Origin: Bradyrhizobium sp. AS23.2
GTDB taxonomy: Bacteria > Pseudomonadota > Alphaproteobacteria > Rhizobiales > Xanthobacteraceae
Reading direction: 5' to 3'
DNA length: 63,122 nt
NCBI RefSeq assembly: GCF_001908185.1
Contig: NZ_LGHM01000194.1
Location: 1-63,122, forward strand
In this document: piece after piece, positions 41,494-50,279 of the stretch
How positions within the stretch are numbered: the first letter of the stretch is position 1
How the letters are laid out: every line of letters begins with the position of its first letter
Translations under genes and position numbers: made by a program
The notes under the pieces: model-generated
Seen by the model: only the letters and a program-made list of their open reading frames with translations
Told to the model about the DNA's origin: nothing
Database searches by the model: none

Positions 41494-42438
41494 TCATGCG
41501 CCCCATGCCATCGGAGCAAGCGCCCGGAACACGACTTCGGCCAGCAGGGTCGCGAACAGTCCAAACAGATACAGGATCGAGAAAGCAAACAGCTTGCGCG
41601 TGGCGCGCAGTGACTGGCTGCGCTCGCGACGCATATAGACATTGATGGCGAGCACCAGCATGCCGGCGCCCAGGATCAGCGAGATGACGCCGTAGACGGC
41701 GTCGAAATAGCCTAGCGCCCAAGGCGCGGCGGCCACCGCGATCAGGACGATGGTGTAGAGCAGGATCTGAAGCCGCGTCGCGTCGGGACCGGCGACGTTG
41801 GGCAGCATCGGAATGCCGGCGCGCGCGTAATCGTCGGAGCGGAACAGCGCCAGCGCCCAGAAGTGCGGCGGGGTCCAGAAGAAGATGATGGCGAAGAGAA
41901 GCAACGGCTCGACGTCGACCTTGCCGGTCACGGCGGCCCAGGCGACCACCGGCGGCAGCGCGCCGGCGGCGCCGCCGATCACGATGTTCTGCGCGGTCCA
42001 GCGCTTCAGGCCCATCGTGTAGATCACGACGTAGAAGAAGATCGTGAAGGCGAGCAGCGCGCCCGCGATCCAGTTGACGAGGATGCCGAGCGTCATCACC
42101 GAGAAGAAGGCGAGCGTCATGCCGAACGCCATCGCCTCGGGACGGGTGATACGGCCACGCGGGATCGGCCGGTTCGCCGTGCGCGACATCTTGGCGTCGA
42201 TGTCACCTTCGAGCGCCATGTTGAGCGCGCCCGAGGCGCCGGCGCCGACCGCGATGCAGAGCAGCGAGGTGATCGCCAGCACCGGGTGGAAATACCCGGG
42301 CGCCATCGCCATTCCGACCAGCGCGGTGAAGATCACCAGCGACATGACCCGCGGCTTGAGCAGCGCAATGTAGTCGCCAACCTCCGCTTCCGAGATGCGG
42401 GGGGTGATGTCGACGGCGTTGTGGTCGAGGACGGACAC
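41494..42438 (-). CDS. ctaB: Protoheme IX farnesyltransferase (haem O synthase)
   Basis: A 314-residue UbiA-type prenyltransferase that converts haem B to haem O for the aa3 oxidase. The prenyl-diphosphate motif is in EGDIDAKMSRTANRPIPRG, and DYARAGIPMLPNVAG is a second conserved loop. Eight to nine membrane helices are visible. The start is GTG 42438. It lies 60 bp after coxA on the same strand. Confidence 0.96.
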   Translation of the reverse strand: MSVLDHNAVDITPRISEAEVGDYIALLKPRVMSLVIFTALVGMAMAPGYFHPVLAITSLLCIAVGAGASGALNMALEGDIDAKMSRTANRPIPRGRITRPEAMAFGMTLAFFSVMTLGILVNWIAGALLAFTIFFYVVIYTMGLKRWTAQNIVIGGAAGALPPVVAWAAVTGKVDVEPLLLFAIIFFWTPPHFWALALFRSDDYARAGIPMLPNVAGPDATRLQILLYTIVLIAVAAAPWALGYFDAVYGVISLILGAGMLVLAINVYMRRERSQSLRATRKLFAFSILYLFGLFATLLAEVVFRALAPMAWGA

Positions 42439-42498
42439 TAGTTCAACTCGCTTCGTTATAGAGCCGCGGCGCCCATGACGGGCGCCGCGGGAGATCGC

Positions 42499-44112
42499 TT
42501 ACTGCACGCGGGGCAGCACTTCGAACTGGTGGAAGGGCGGCGGCGAGGACAGCGTCCACTCCAGCGTGGTCGCGCCCGCTCCCCACGGATTGTTGCCTGC
42601 CGGCACCTTGCGGGCGAAAGCATCGATCACGCAGTAGAGGAAGATCAGCACGCCGAAGCCGGAGATGTAGGAGCCGACCGACGACACCAGGTTCCAGCCC
42701 GCGAAGGCGTCCGGATAGTCGACATAGCGGCGCGGCATGCCCGACAGGCCGAGGAAGTGCTGCGGGAAGAACACCAGGTTGACGCCGATGAAGGTGACCC
42801 AGAAGTGCGCCTTCGCCAGGGTCTCGTTGTACATGTAGCCCGTCATCTTCGGGAACCAGTAGTACCAGCCGGCGAAGATCGCGAACACCGCACCGAGCGA
42901 CAGCACGTAGTGGAAGTGCGCGACGACGTAGTAGGTCTCCTGGAGCACGCGGTCGACGCCCGCGTTCGCCAGCACGACGCCGGTGACGCCGCCGACCGTG
43001 AACAGGAAGATGAAGCCCACGGCCCAGATCATCGGGGCGCGGAAGTCGATCGAGCCGCCCCACATCGTGGCGATCCACGAGAAGATCTTTACGCCGGTCG
43101 GAACCGCGATGACCATTGTGGCGGCGACGAAATAGGCCTGCGTCGCCGACGACATGCCGACCGTGTACATGTGGTGCGCCCACACCACGAAGCCGATGCC
43201 ACCGATCGCGACCATGGCGTAGGCCATGCCGAGATAGCCGAACACGGGCTTGCGCGAGAAGGTGGAGACGATCTGGCTGATCATGCCGAAGCCGGGCAGG
43301 ATCAGGATGTACACCTCGGGGTGACCGAAGAACCAGAACAGGTGCTGGAACAGCACGGGGTCGCCACCGCCATCGGGCGCGAAGAACGTCGTGCCGAAGT
43401 TGCGGTCGGTGAGCAGCATGGTGATCGCACCGGCGAGCACCGGCAGCGACAGGAGCAGCAGGAATACCGTCACCAGGATAGACCACACGAACAGCGGCAT
43501 CTTGTGCAGGGTCATGCCCGGCGCACGCATGTTGAAGATCGTGGTGATGAAGTTGATGGCCCCGAGGATCGACGAGGCACCGGCAAGGTGCAGTGCCAGG
43601 ATCGCGAAGTCGACGGCCGGACCCGGATGGCCCGAGGTCGACAGCGGCGCGTACATGGTCCAGCCGGCGCCGACGCCGTTGGCGCCCGGCTCGCCCTCAA
43701 CGAAAGTCGAGCAGAGCAGCAGCGCGAAGGAGGCCGGCAGCAGCCAGAACGAGATGTTGTTCATGCGCGGGAACGCCATGTCCGGCGCACCGATCATCAG
43801 CGGCACGAACCAGTTGCCGAAGCCGCCGATCATCGCGGGCATGACCATGAAGAAGATCATGATCAGGCCGTGCGAGGTCACGAAGACGTTGTAGGTGTGC
43901 GTCTCGTGGAAGATCTGCACGCCCGGATACATCAGCTCTGCGCGAATCGCGATCGACATCGCGGCACCGATGATGCCGGCGATGACCGCGAAGATCAGGT
44001 ACATCGTGCCGATGTCCTTGTGGTTGGTCGAATAGACGTAGCGCCGCCATCCGGTTGGATGGGCGTGCTCGTCATGCGCGTGATCGCCGTGTGCCGCTGC
44101 GCTCGTTGCCAT
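42499..44112 (-). CDS. ctaD: Cytochrome c oxidase subunit I (aa3)
   Basis: A 537-residue catalytic subunit (coxA). Haem and CuB ligands are seen in HGLIMIFFMVMPAMIGGFGN, HPEVYILILPGFG (cross-linked His-Tyr), WAHHMYTVGM and VVAHFHYVLSLGA. The K-channel Thr and Lys lie in ATMVIAVPTGVKIFSW. ATG 44112 follows AGGATTTGAAA and gives MATSAAAHG; TTG two codons earlier is rejected. It belongs to the coxB-coxA-ctaB operon. Confidence 0.98.
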   Translation of the reverse strand: MATSAAAHGDHAHDEHAHPTGWRRYVYSTNHKDIGTMYLIFAVIAGIIGAAMSIAIRAELMYPGVQIFHETHTYNVFVTSHGLIMIFFMVMPAMIGGFGNWFVPLMIGAPDMAFPRMNNISFWLLPASFALLLCSTFVEGEPGANGVGAGWTMYAPLSTSGHPGPAVDFAILALHLAGASSILGAINFITTIFNMRAPGMTLHKMPLFVWSILVTVFLLLLSLPVLAGAITMLLTDRNFGTTFFAPDGGGDPVLFQHLFWFFGHPEVYILILPGFGMISQIVSTFSRKPVFGYLGMAYAMVAIGGIGFVVWAHHMYTVGMSSATQAYFVAATMVIAVPTGVKIFSWIATMWGGSIDFRAPMIWAVGFIFLFTVGGVTGVVLANAGVDRVLQETYYVVAHFHYVLSLGAVFAIFAGWYYWFPKMTGYMYNETLAKAHFWVTFIGVNLVFFPQHFLGLSGMPRRYVDYPDAFAGWNLVSSVGSYISGFGVLIFLYCVIDAFARKVPAGNNPWGAGATTLEWTLSSPPPFHQFEVLPRVQ

Positions 44113-44195
44113 TTTCAAATCCTGCCTTGCGTCCCGTTCGGACCTTTGGAGGTCCCGCCCTTATCTTTCAGTCCCCTTGAACCTTCACCCGGCGC

Positions 44196-45035
44196 TTACT
44201 GCGTCGGGCCGGCCGCGGAGGCGTAGGTGCTGGTGCCGCCGCTCGCATATTTCTTCTTCGCGGCCTCGACCCAGGAGGCGAACTCCTGATCGTTCACCAC
44301 GCGGATCGCGATCGGCATGAAGGCGTGATCCTTGCCGCACAGTTCGGAGCACTGACCGTAATACATGCCGGTCTTGGTGGCCTTGAACCAGGTTTCGTTC
44401 AGCCGACCCGGAATGGCGTCGATCTTGACGCCAAAAGCCGGCAGCGCGAAGGCGTGGATGACGTCGGCGCCGGTGGTCTGGACGCGAATCACCTTGTTGA
44501 CCGGCACCACCATCTCGTTGTCGACACCGAGCAGGCGGGGCTGCTTGTCCTGGGCCATCAGCGAGTCGAACTCGAACTTGCCGTTGTCAGGATAGGCATA
44601 GGACCAGTACCACTGCTTGCCGGTCGCCTTGACGGTCAAATCCGCCTTCGGAATGTCGAGCTGGAGGAACAAGAGGCGGAACGACGGCACCGCGATGCCG
44701 ACCAGGATCAGCACCGGAACCAAGGTCCACACCACCTCGATCAGCGTGTTGTGGGTGGTCCGCGACGGCACCGGATTGGCCCTCGCGTTGAACTTGACGA
44801 CCACGATCACGAGCAGCGCCAGAACGAACAGCGTGATCACTGTGATCAGCACGAACAGGAAATTGTGGAACCAGACGATGTTGTCCATCACCGGCGAACC
44901 GGATTGCTGGAGCGTCCACTCCCACGGCGCCGGTTGCCCGAGCTCGGCGAATGCCGAACCGCCCGTCGCCAGCGTCAGACCCGCCACGGCCAATCCCAGC
45001 AAGTGCCGGCCCATCCGGCCCATCGACATCCTCAT
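44196..45035 (-). CDS. ctaC: Cytochrome c oxidase subunit II
   Basis: A 279-residue subunit II (coxB) with signal peptide, two membrane helices and a periplasmic CuA domain. The CuA ligands are in YYGQCSELCGKDHAFMPI, with an upstream His in DVIHAFALPAFG. No haem c domain is fused, so it is a standard aa3 form. It leads the cox operon; a degenerate FixK-type box is 166 bp upstream. Confidence 0.97.
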   Translation of the reverse strand: MRMSMGRMGRHLLGLAVAGLTLATGGSAFAELGQPAPWEWTLQQSGSPVMDNIVWFHNFLFVLITVITLFVLALLVIVVVKFNARANPVPSRTTHNTLIEVVWTLVPVLILVGIAVPSFRLLFLQLDIPKADLTVKATGKQWYWSYAYPDNGKFEFDSLMAQDKQPRLLGVDNEMVVPVNKVIRVQTTGADVIHAFALPAFGVKIDAIPGRLNETWFKATKTGMYYGQCSELCGKDHAFMPIAIRVVNDQEFASWVEAAKKKYASGGTSTYASAAGPTQ

Positions 45036-45201
45036 GCCGTTCGCGCTCCCCTTACGAAGTCACCCCAAGTGCACCCCCCTGTTTCCGGGAAATGCTTATT
45101 CGATCCGCCCGCCTGACAAACCGCCGCACAAGAATACCTCTAAGAGGAATTGGGGCCAGATCGCTAGAACGCCGAAATCAAGCCTCTCAAACCATAATTC
45201 T

Positions 45202-45215
45202 TGATCTATCGCAAT
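45202..45215 (-). promoter_or_regulatory. Degenerate FixK-type box upstream of coxB
   Basis: TTGATCTATCGCAA fits the relaxed TTG(A/C)-N6-(T/G)CAA pattern described for FixK2 in Bradyrhizobium but deviates from the perfect palindrome. It is 166 bp from the coxB start. Chance occurrence is possible. Confidence 0.35.
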
Positions 45216-45483
45216 GCAGTCTTGAGCCCCTTCTGTCAGCGATCACCCGCAAGATATTTCCTAGTAACATCAGACAAAAATACCGTTTCCCGGGATGCTG
45301 CGGCTTGACAGCGGAATTGCCCGCGTTAGGCACGGGCAGCCAGCCGCGCAGGAGCCTGATTCGTGCGAACGATGGCGGTGCAAGGCGGCGCGGAATTTGC
45401 TTGGGAATCGCCTTCAAGACGCCGTCATTCCCGTATCAGTCCGTCAGGTGCGAGCGACCCAGGCGAGCAGAGGGACCGACCCG

Positions 45484-46029
45484 ATGGGGTTTTCGAGATG
45501 CATGGCAAGGCAGGCTACAAGGCAGGCTAACGGCCTCTCGGCGCTGGCAGCCCTGCTGACTGCGGTCGTCTTCCTGGCGCTCCCCGGCCTCGCCCATGCG
45601 CAGGGCGCGGTGCGCTCCGTCCATGGCGATTGGCAGATCCGCTGCGACACCCCGCCGGGCGCCCAGACCGAGCAATGCGCCCTGATCCAGAGCGTGGTGG
45701 CCGAAGACCGCTCCAATGCGGGCCTGACCGTGATTGTGCTGAAGACCGCCGACCAGAAGAGCCGCCTGATGCGCGTGGTTGCCCCCTTGGGCGTCCTGCT
45801 GCCCTCCGGCCTCGGGCTTAAGCTCGACAACCAGGACGTCGGTCGCGCCGGCTTCGTCCGCTGCCTGCCCAACGGCTGCGTCGCCGAGGTCGTCATGGAC
45901 GACAAGCTGCTCGGACAGCTCCGCACCGCCAAGACCGCGACCTTCATCATCTTCGAGACCCCCGAAGAAGGCATCGGCTTCCCGCTCAGCCTGAACGGAC
46001 TCGGCGAGGGCTACGACAAGCTGCCGTAG
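45484..46029 (+). CDS. Invasion-associated locus B (IalB) family protein
   Basis: A 181-residue exported protein. The signal peptide reads LSALAALLTAVVFLALPGLA and ends at AHAQ. The mature part shows GDWQIRCDTPPGAQTEQCAL, VDVVGRAGF-like DVGRAGFVRCLPNGC and VVMDDKLLGQL, typical for the IalB family with its conserved cysteines. AGAGGGACC precedes ATG 45484. A 12-bp direct repeat encodes ARQATRQA at the N-terminus. It is monocistronic upstream of tldD, with the function in free-living rhizobia unknown. Confidence 0.9.
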   Translation: MGFSRCMARQATRQANGLSALAALLTAVVFLALPGLAHAQGAVRSVHGDWQIRCDTPPGAQTEQCALIQSVVAEDRSNAGLTVIVLKTADQKSRLMRVVAPLGVLLPSGLGLKLDNQDVGRAGFVRCLPNGCVAEVVMDDKLLGQLRTAKTATFIIFETPEEGIGFPLSLNGLGEGYDKLP

Positions 46030-46140
46030 ACGGCGGACCGGCAGAGAACCTATTGTTTCCGTAATGTGAGGCTTCGCGCCCTCGCGGAACCGATCCGAAA
46101 CCATTATCTTGCCCCACATCCCCCGATAATGGACGGACGC

Positions 46141-47568
46141 ATGACCAACCCTGCCACAACCTCCCTGCTCGACCGTGCCAATCTCGACCGCGACCAGGTT
46201 CGCCACGAGGTCGCGCGCGGGCTTGCCGGTGCCGACGACGGCGAATTGTTCCTGGAATACAGCCAGACCGAAGCGCTGATGTTCGACAATGGGCGGCTGA
46301 AGCAGGCGACCTACGACACCTCGCAGGGCTTTGGCCTGCGCGCCGTCAAGGATGACGCGGTCGGCTATGCTCATTCATCCGACGTATCGCTGCCGGCGCT
46401 GATTCGCGCCGCCGATGCGGTCGCAGCGGTTCGCGGCGGCTACTCCGGCAGCTTCGCAGCGCCGCCCCCGCACACCAATGTGCGGCTCTACGGCGACGAC
46501 AATCCGCTGGACGCACCGGGCTTCGAGACCAAGGTCAAGCTGCTCGCCGAGATCGACGCTTATCTGCGCGACAAGGATCCGCGGGTGCGGCAGGTCAGCG
46601 TCAGCCTGGGTGCGACCTGGCAGGTCGTCGAAATCCTGCGGCCCGACGGCGAGAGCTATCGCGACATCCGCCCGCTCGTGCGCGTGAACATTTCCGTCGT
46701 CGCCGGTCAGGGCGACCGCCAGGAGAGCGGCAGCAAGGGCTATGGCGGCCGCGCCGGCTATGCGGAATTCATCGAGAGCAAGAACTGGCGCGATGCCGCC
46801 GACGGCGCGCTGCGCGAGGCGTTGGTCAATCTGGAATCGATTCCGGCTCCGGCTGGCGAAATGGACGTCGTGCTGGGTGCCGGCTGGCCGGGCGTGATGC
46901 TGCACGAAGCGGTCGGCCATGGCCTCGAAGGTGACTTCAACCGCAAGAAGACCTCGGCGTTTGCCGGCCTGATGGGCCAGCAGGTCGCGGCCAAGGGCGT
47001 CACCGTGGTCGACGACGGCACCATAGCCTCGCGCCGCGGCTCGCTGTCGATCGACGACGAGGGCACGCCGACCAACCGCACCGTGCTGATCGAGGACGGC
47101 ATCCTGGTCGGCTACATGCAGGACCGTCAGAACGCGCGCCTGATGAATATGAAGCCGACCGGCAACGGCCGCCGCCAGGGCTATGCCCATGTGCCGATGC
47201 CGCGCATGACCAACACCTACATGCTCGCGGGCGACCGCGATCCGGCCGAGATCCTCGCTTCCGTGAAGAACGGCGTCTTCGCCGCGAATTTCGGCGGCGG
47301 CCAGGTCGACATCACCTCGGGCAAATACGTGTTCCAGTGCACCGAGGCCTACAAGATCGAGAACGGCAAGATCGGCGCGCCCCTGAAGGGCGCCATGCTG
47401 ATCGGCAACGGGCCGACCGACCTGCATCGCATCCGCATGATCGGCAACGATCTCGCGCTCGATACCGGCATCGGCACCTGCGGCAAGAACGGCCAGGGCG
47501 TGCCGGTCGGCGTCGGCCAGCCGTCGCTTCTGATGGAACGCATTACGGTGGGTGGAACGGGCGCATGA
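46141..47568 (+). CDS. tldD: Metalloprotease TldD
   Basis: A 475-residue TldD subunit of the TldD/TldE protease that processes modified peptides and toxins. The zinc motif HEAVGHGLEGDFNRK is at about residue 255, and NTYMLAGDRDPAEIL and CGKNGQGVPVGVGQPSLL are conserved in the C-terminal half. The partner tldE (pmbA) is not in the window. Its stop overlaps the lepB start (ATGA). Confidence 0.96.
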   Translation: MTNPATTSLLDRANLDRDQVRHEVARGLAGADDGELFLEYSQTEALMFDNGRLKQATYDTSQGFGLRAVKDDAVGYAHSSDVSLPALIRAADAVAAVRGGYSGSFAAPPPHTNVRLYGDDNPLDAPGFETKVKLLAEIDAYLRDKDPRVRQVSVSLGATWQVVEILRPDGESYRDIRPLVRVNISVVAGQGDRQESGSKGYGGRAGYAEFIESKNWRDAADGALREALVNLESIPAPAGEMDVVLGAGWPGVMLHEAVGHGLEGDFNRKKTSAFAGLMGQQVAAKGVTVVDDGTIASRRGSLSIDDEGTPTNRTVLIEDGILVGYMQDRQNARLMNMKPTGNGRRQGYAHVPMPRMTNTYMLAGDRDPAEILASVKNGVFAANFGGGQVDITSGKYVFQCTEAYKIENGKIGAPLKGAMLIGNGPTDLHRIRMIGNDLALDTGIGTCGKNGQGVPVGVGQPSLLMERITVGGTGA

Positions 47569-48341
47569 GTGTCGAGAAGGTGACTGTCACCCCCAAGCGG
47601 AAGAGCAGCGGCTGGGGTGGGCAAATCGTTCAACTCGCCGGCATCGTTGCCGCCGTGTTCATCGCCAAGGGCGCGCTTGCCGAGCCGTTCTACGTGCCGT
47701 CGGGCTCGATGGAGCCGACGCTCCTGATCGGCGATGCGCTGCTCGCCTCCAAATTCCCCTATGGCTACGGCACCTCGTCGCTGCCGATCCAGATCAACCT
47801 ACCCGAGAGCGGCCGCGTCTTCGCGGAGACGCCGAAGCAAGGCGACGTCGTCGTCTTCCGCTGGCCGGGCGACCGCTCGCAGGCCTGGGTCAAGCGCGTC
47901 GTCGGACTTCCCGGCGACCGCATCCAGATGCGCCAGGGCCAGCTCTTCATCAACGACCGCCCCGCCGAGCTGAAGCCGGATGGCGTCGGCGCGGCCGAGG
48001 ACGACAATGGCGGTAGCGAGCCCGCCCACCGCTATGTCGAGACGCTGCCCAACGGTGTCTCGCATCTGATCTTCAAGATGCGCGACAACGGTCCGCTCGA
48101 CAACACGCCGGAGGTGACGGTGCCGGCCGGCCATCTCTTCGTGCTCGGCGACAACCGCGACAACTCCGCCGACAGCCGCGTGCCCTTGCGCTCCGGCGGC
48201 GTCGGCCTCCTGCCGATCGACAACCTCGTCGGCCGCGCCGATGCCGTGCTCGGCTCCTGGGATCTCGGCATCCGCGGCCAGCCGGTATGGACCTGGCTGT
48301 CCGGTTTCAGGCTCGCCAGGTTCTTCACCGCCGTGCATTGA
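47565..48341 (+). CDS. lepB: Signal peptidase I
   Basis: A 258-residue membrane-bound peptidase that cleaves Sec signal peptides. One N-terminal membrane helix (IVQLAGIVAAVFIAKGALA) leads to the catalytic Ser48 in PSGSMEPTL. The catalytic Lys is near 110 in WVKRVVGLPGDRI, and box E reads GDNRDNSADSR. Translation is coupled to tldD by a four-base overlap. Confidence 0.95.
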   Translation: MSVEKVTVTPKRKSSGWGGQIVQLAGIVAAVFIAKGALAEPFYVPSGSMEPTLLIGDALLASKFPYGYGTSSLPIQINLPESGRVFAETPKQGDVVVFRWPGDRSQAWVKRVVGLPGDRIQMRQGQLFINDRPAELKPDGVGAAEDDNGGSEPAHRYVETLPNGVSHLIFKMRDNGPLDNTPEVTVPAGHLFVLGDNRDNSADSRVPLRSGGVGLLPIDNLVGRADAVLGSWDLGIRGQPVWTWLSGFRLARFFTAVH

Positions 48342-48346
48342 CGCCG

Positions 48347-48443
48347 CTCCTCATGGTGAGGAGCGCGTCGCGCGTCTCGAACCATGAGGCCCGCGGCCCA
48401 TCCTTCGAGACGCCGCGCAAGAGCGCGGCTCCTCAGGATGAGG
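48347..48443. repeat. Palindromic intergenic repeat (CTCATGGTGAGGAG type)
   Basis: A unit with CTCCTCATGGTGAGGAGCGC at the left and GCGCGGCTCCTCAGGATGAGG at the right, and TCTCGAACCATGAGG in between. The same building blocks lie inside the element at 1361-1605. Non-coding. Confidence 0.75.
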
Positions 48444-48465
48444 ACTTCGATTGCGGAGACGTCAG

Positions 48466-48813
48466 ATGACCTTCGACGACGTCAGAAACTTGGTGCTGAC
48501 GTGGCCGGAGGTCGAAGACGGCACCTCCTACGGCACGCCGGCGCTGAAAGTGCGCAAGAAGATGCTGGCGCGCCTGAAGGAGGACGGCGACAGCCTGGTG
48601 CTGCCGGACGTGCCGATCGACGAGCGCACGATGCTGGTCGAGAGCCAGCCCGGGATCTTCTATTTCACCGCTCACTATGCCGACTATCCGATCGTGCTGA
48701 TCCGCCTGTCGAACGCGAAGCGCGCGATCGTCGAACCGTTCCTGCGGCGGCGCTGGCGCGCGCTGGCCTCGAAGGCGGCGCGCGCCCAGCATGACGCGCG
48801 CGAGGGCGCATGA
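48466..48813 (+). CDS. MmcQ/YjbR family protein
   Basis: A 115-residue CyaY-like-fold protein (TFDDVRNLVLTWPEVEDGTS, YGTPALKVRKKMLARL, AIVEPFLRRRWRALAS). YjbR proteins are single-domain and may bind DNA; the cellular role is unclear. ATG 48466 is used. Its stop overlaps the next gene's start (ATGA), so the two are translated together. Confidence 0.85.
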   Translation: MTFDDVRNLVLTWPEVEDGTSYGTPALKVRKKMLARLKEDGDSLVLPDVPIDERTMLVESQPGIFYFTAHYADYPIVLIRLSNAKRAIVEPFLRRRWRALASKAARAQHDAREGA

Positions 48814-49388
48814 GCGGCGCGATGGACGAGGCGCACTTCCTCGCGCTGGCCCTGAGGAATCCGGTCAATGTTGCGATCATCGAGGAACTCCATCGGCTCG
48901 CGGTGCCGGATGCGTGGCTGGTCGCAGGGTGCCTCGCGCAGACGGTGTGGAACGTGCTCACGAAACGCGCGATCGATCACGGCATCTCCGACTACGACGT
49001 ATTCTACTTTGACCCTGACACCTCCTGGGAAGCGGAAGACACGGTGATCCGCAAGCTGCATGCGCGGCTCGGGCATCTCGGCGCCAAGGTGGAGATCCGC
49101 AACCAGGCGCGCGTGCATCTGTGGTATCCCGACAAGCACGGCCTGCCTTATCCGCCCTTGAAATGTTCGACGGATGGCATCGACCGCTTTCTCACCCAGA
49201 ACACGCAGGTTGGCGTGAGGCGCTCGGGCAATGGCTACGAGGTCTACGCACCGCACGGCTTCGGAGACATTGCAGGGCTGATTGCGCGGCCCAATCGGGC
49301 GCCGAATTTTTCCGCAGCGAATTACGCCACGAAGGCGGAGCGATGGAAGACGCTGTGGCCGGAGATTTCGGTGATCGCGGCGGAGTGA
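48810..49388 (+). CDS. Nucleotidyltransferase family protein
   Basis: A 192-residue protein of the NTP_transf_9 type. The core is DAWLVAGCLAQTVWNVL and GISDYDVFYFDPDTSWEAED, with an Asp-x-Asp pair in SDYDVFYFD, followed by KVEIRNQARVHLWYP. Enzymatic activity is unproven. It is coupled to the YjbR gene upstream. Confidence 0.85.
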   Translation: MSGAMDEAHFLALALRNPVNVAIIEELHRLAVPDAWLVAGCLAQTVWNVLTKRAIDHGISDYDVFYFDPDTSWEAEDTVIRKLHARLGHLGAKVEIRNQARVHLWYPDKHGLPYPPLKCSTDGIDRFLTQNTQVGVRRSGNGYEVYAPHGFGDIAGLIARPNRAPNFSAANYATKAERWKTLWPEISVIAAE

Positions 49389-49393
49389 GATCT

Positions 49394-49486
49394 CGTAGGG
49401 TGGGCAAAGCGTAGCGTTCCCACCGACAGGGCGCGATTGCCGAGAGACGGTGGGCACGGCGCGAGTGCGCCTTTGCCCACCCTACG
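49394..49486. repeat. Inverted-end intergenic repeat, GCCCACCCTACG family
   Basis: CGTAGGGTGGGCAAAG (49394-49409) and its perfect complement at 49471-49486 bound a 93-bp unit. It shares its right half with 27220-27319. It separates convergent genes and may end both transcripts. Confidence 0.85.
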
Positions 49487-49495
49487 GCGCATCCG

Positions 49496-50032
49496 TTACC
49501 GCACCACGCCGGACGTGAACCCCGCCTTGCGGCGCGGCGGCTTGATTTCCTTTTTCAGGAAACACCGCGCCTCTCGGCCGGTGTAGCCGGGACGCGCATA
49601 GGTGAAGGCGCGGCATTTGTTGTCGGCAGTGCAGGCGGCCTTGCAAACCTCTACGCCCTCGCCTTCCTTGAGCTCGAAATTGCGCAAGTCCCCGCCGGGG
49701 CGATCGATCGACGTTTCCACGCCTTCGATCCGCGGCTCGATCACGCCGGCACCGCGCACCCCGGAGATGCAACAGCTTCCCGCCACGCGCGCCGGCACCG
49801 TATTCTTCAGCCAGCACACCGCCGAACCGCCTTCGACGTCGGGATAGCTGAAGCTCCAGGAACGGCAGCGACGATCGCGCTCGCACAGCAGCGCGCAATC
49901 CTCGGGGTCGCCTGACGGGATCGGCGTGCTGAAATAGTCGCCGCCGGGCCGGTCGAATGCCGTCTGGGCGCGCGCCGGCAAGCTCGCAAGCATAAGCAAC
50001 AGCAGCGCGGCACAGGCCACGACGCTTGCCAT
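49496..50032 (-). CDS. Exported protein with two PAN/Apple domains
   Basis: A 178-residue secreted protein: signal peptide (VVACAALLLLMLASLPARAQ), then two PAN/Apple-like modules. Each begins with DRPGGD and has regularly spaced cysteines (CALLCERDRRCRSWSFSYPD, then CKAACTADNKCRAFTYARPG). PAN modules bind proteins or glycans in the periplasm or outside. Function unknown; its C-terminus has a basic stretch (KKEIKPPRRKAGFTSGVVR). Confidence 0.8.
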   Translation of the reverse strand: MASVVACAALLLLMLASLPARAQTAFDRPGGDYFSTPIPSGDPEDCALLCERDRRCRSWSFSYPDVEGGSAVCWLKNTVPARVAGSCCISGVRGAGVIEPRIEGVETSIDRPGGDLRNFELKEGEGVEVCKAACTADNKCRAFTYARPGYTGREARCFLKKEIKPPRRKAGFTSGVVR

Positions 50033-50176
50033 GACGCCCCCCAGGCAGGCGGCCCTTCCCCATCGGAACAGCTTTCGAGTTATTGACGACGCTCAGGTTT
50101 TTTCAGCCGGTCATTTGATCGCCGCAAACCTGTACGGGCGATGAACGGCCTCGACCTTGTGCGTTGGCCTATCGGA

Positions 50177-50279
50177 CTAGAGCCCCGTTCCGATAGAATC
50201 GGAACGGGGCTCTAGATTTTAGTTTTGACGCGTTTTCTTTACGCGAACCGGTATCCACTTCGCTCGAAAACGCTCTAGA
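50177..50279 (+). repeat. 100-bp dispersed palindromic repeat, copy C
   Basis: Copy C of the family at 4762-4860 and 35617-35723. Its left part is a perfect 18-bp inverted repeat (CTAGAGCCCCGTTCCGAT with loop AGA). Its right end, CTCTAGA, contains the gshA stop codon at 50275-50277. Confidence 0.88.
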
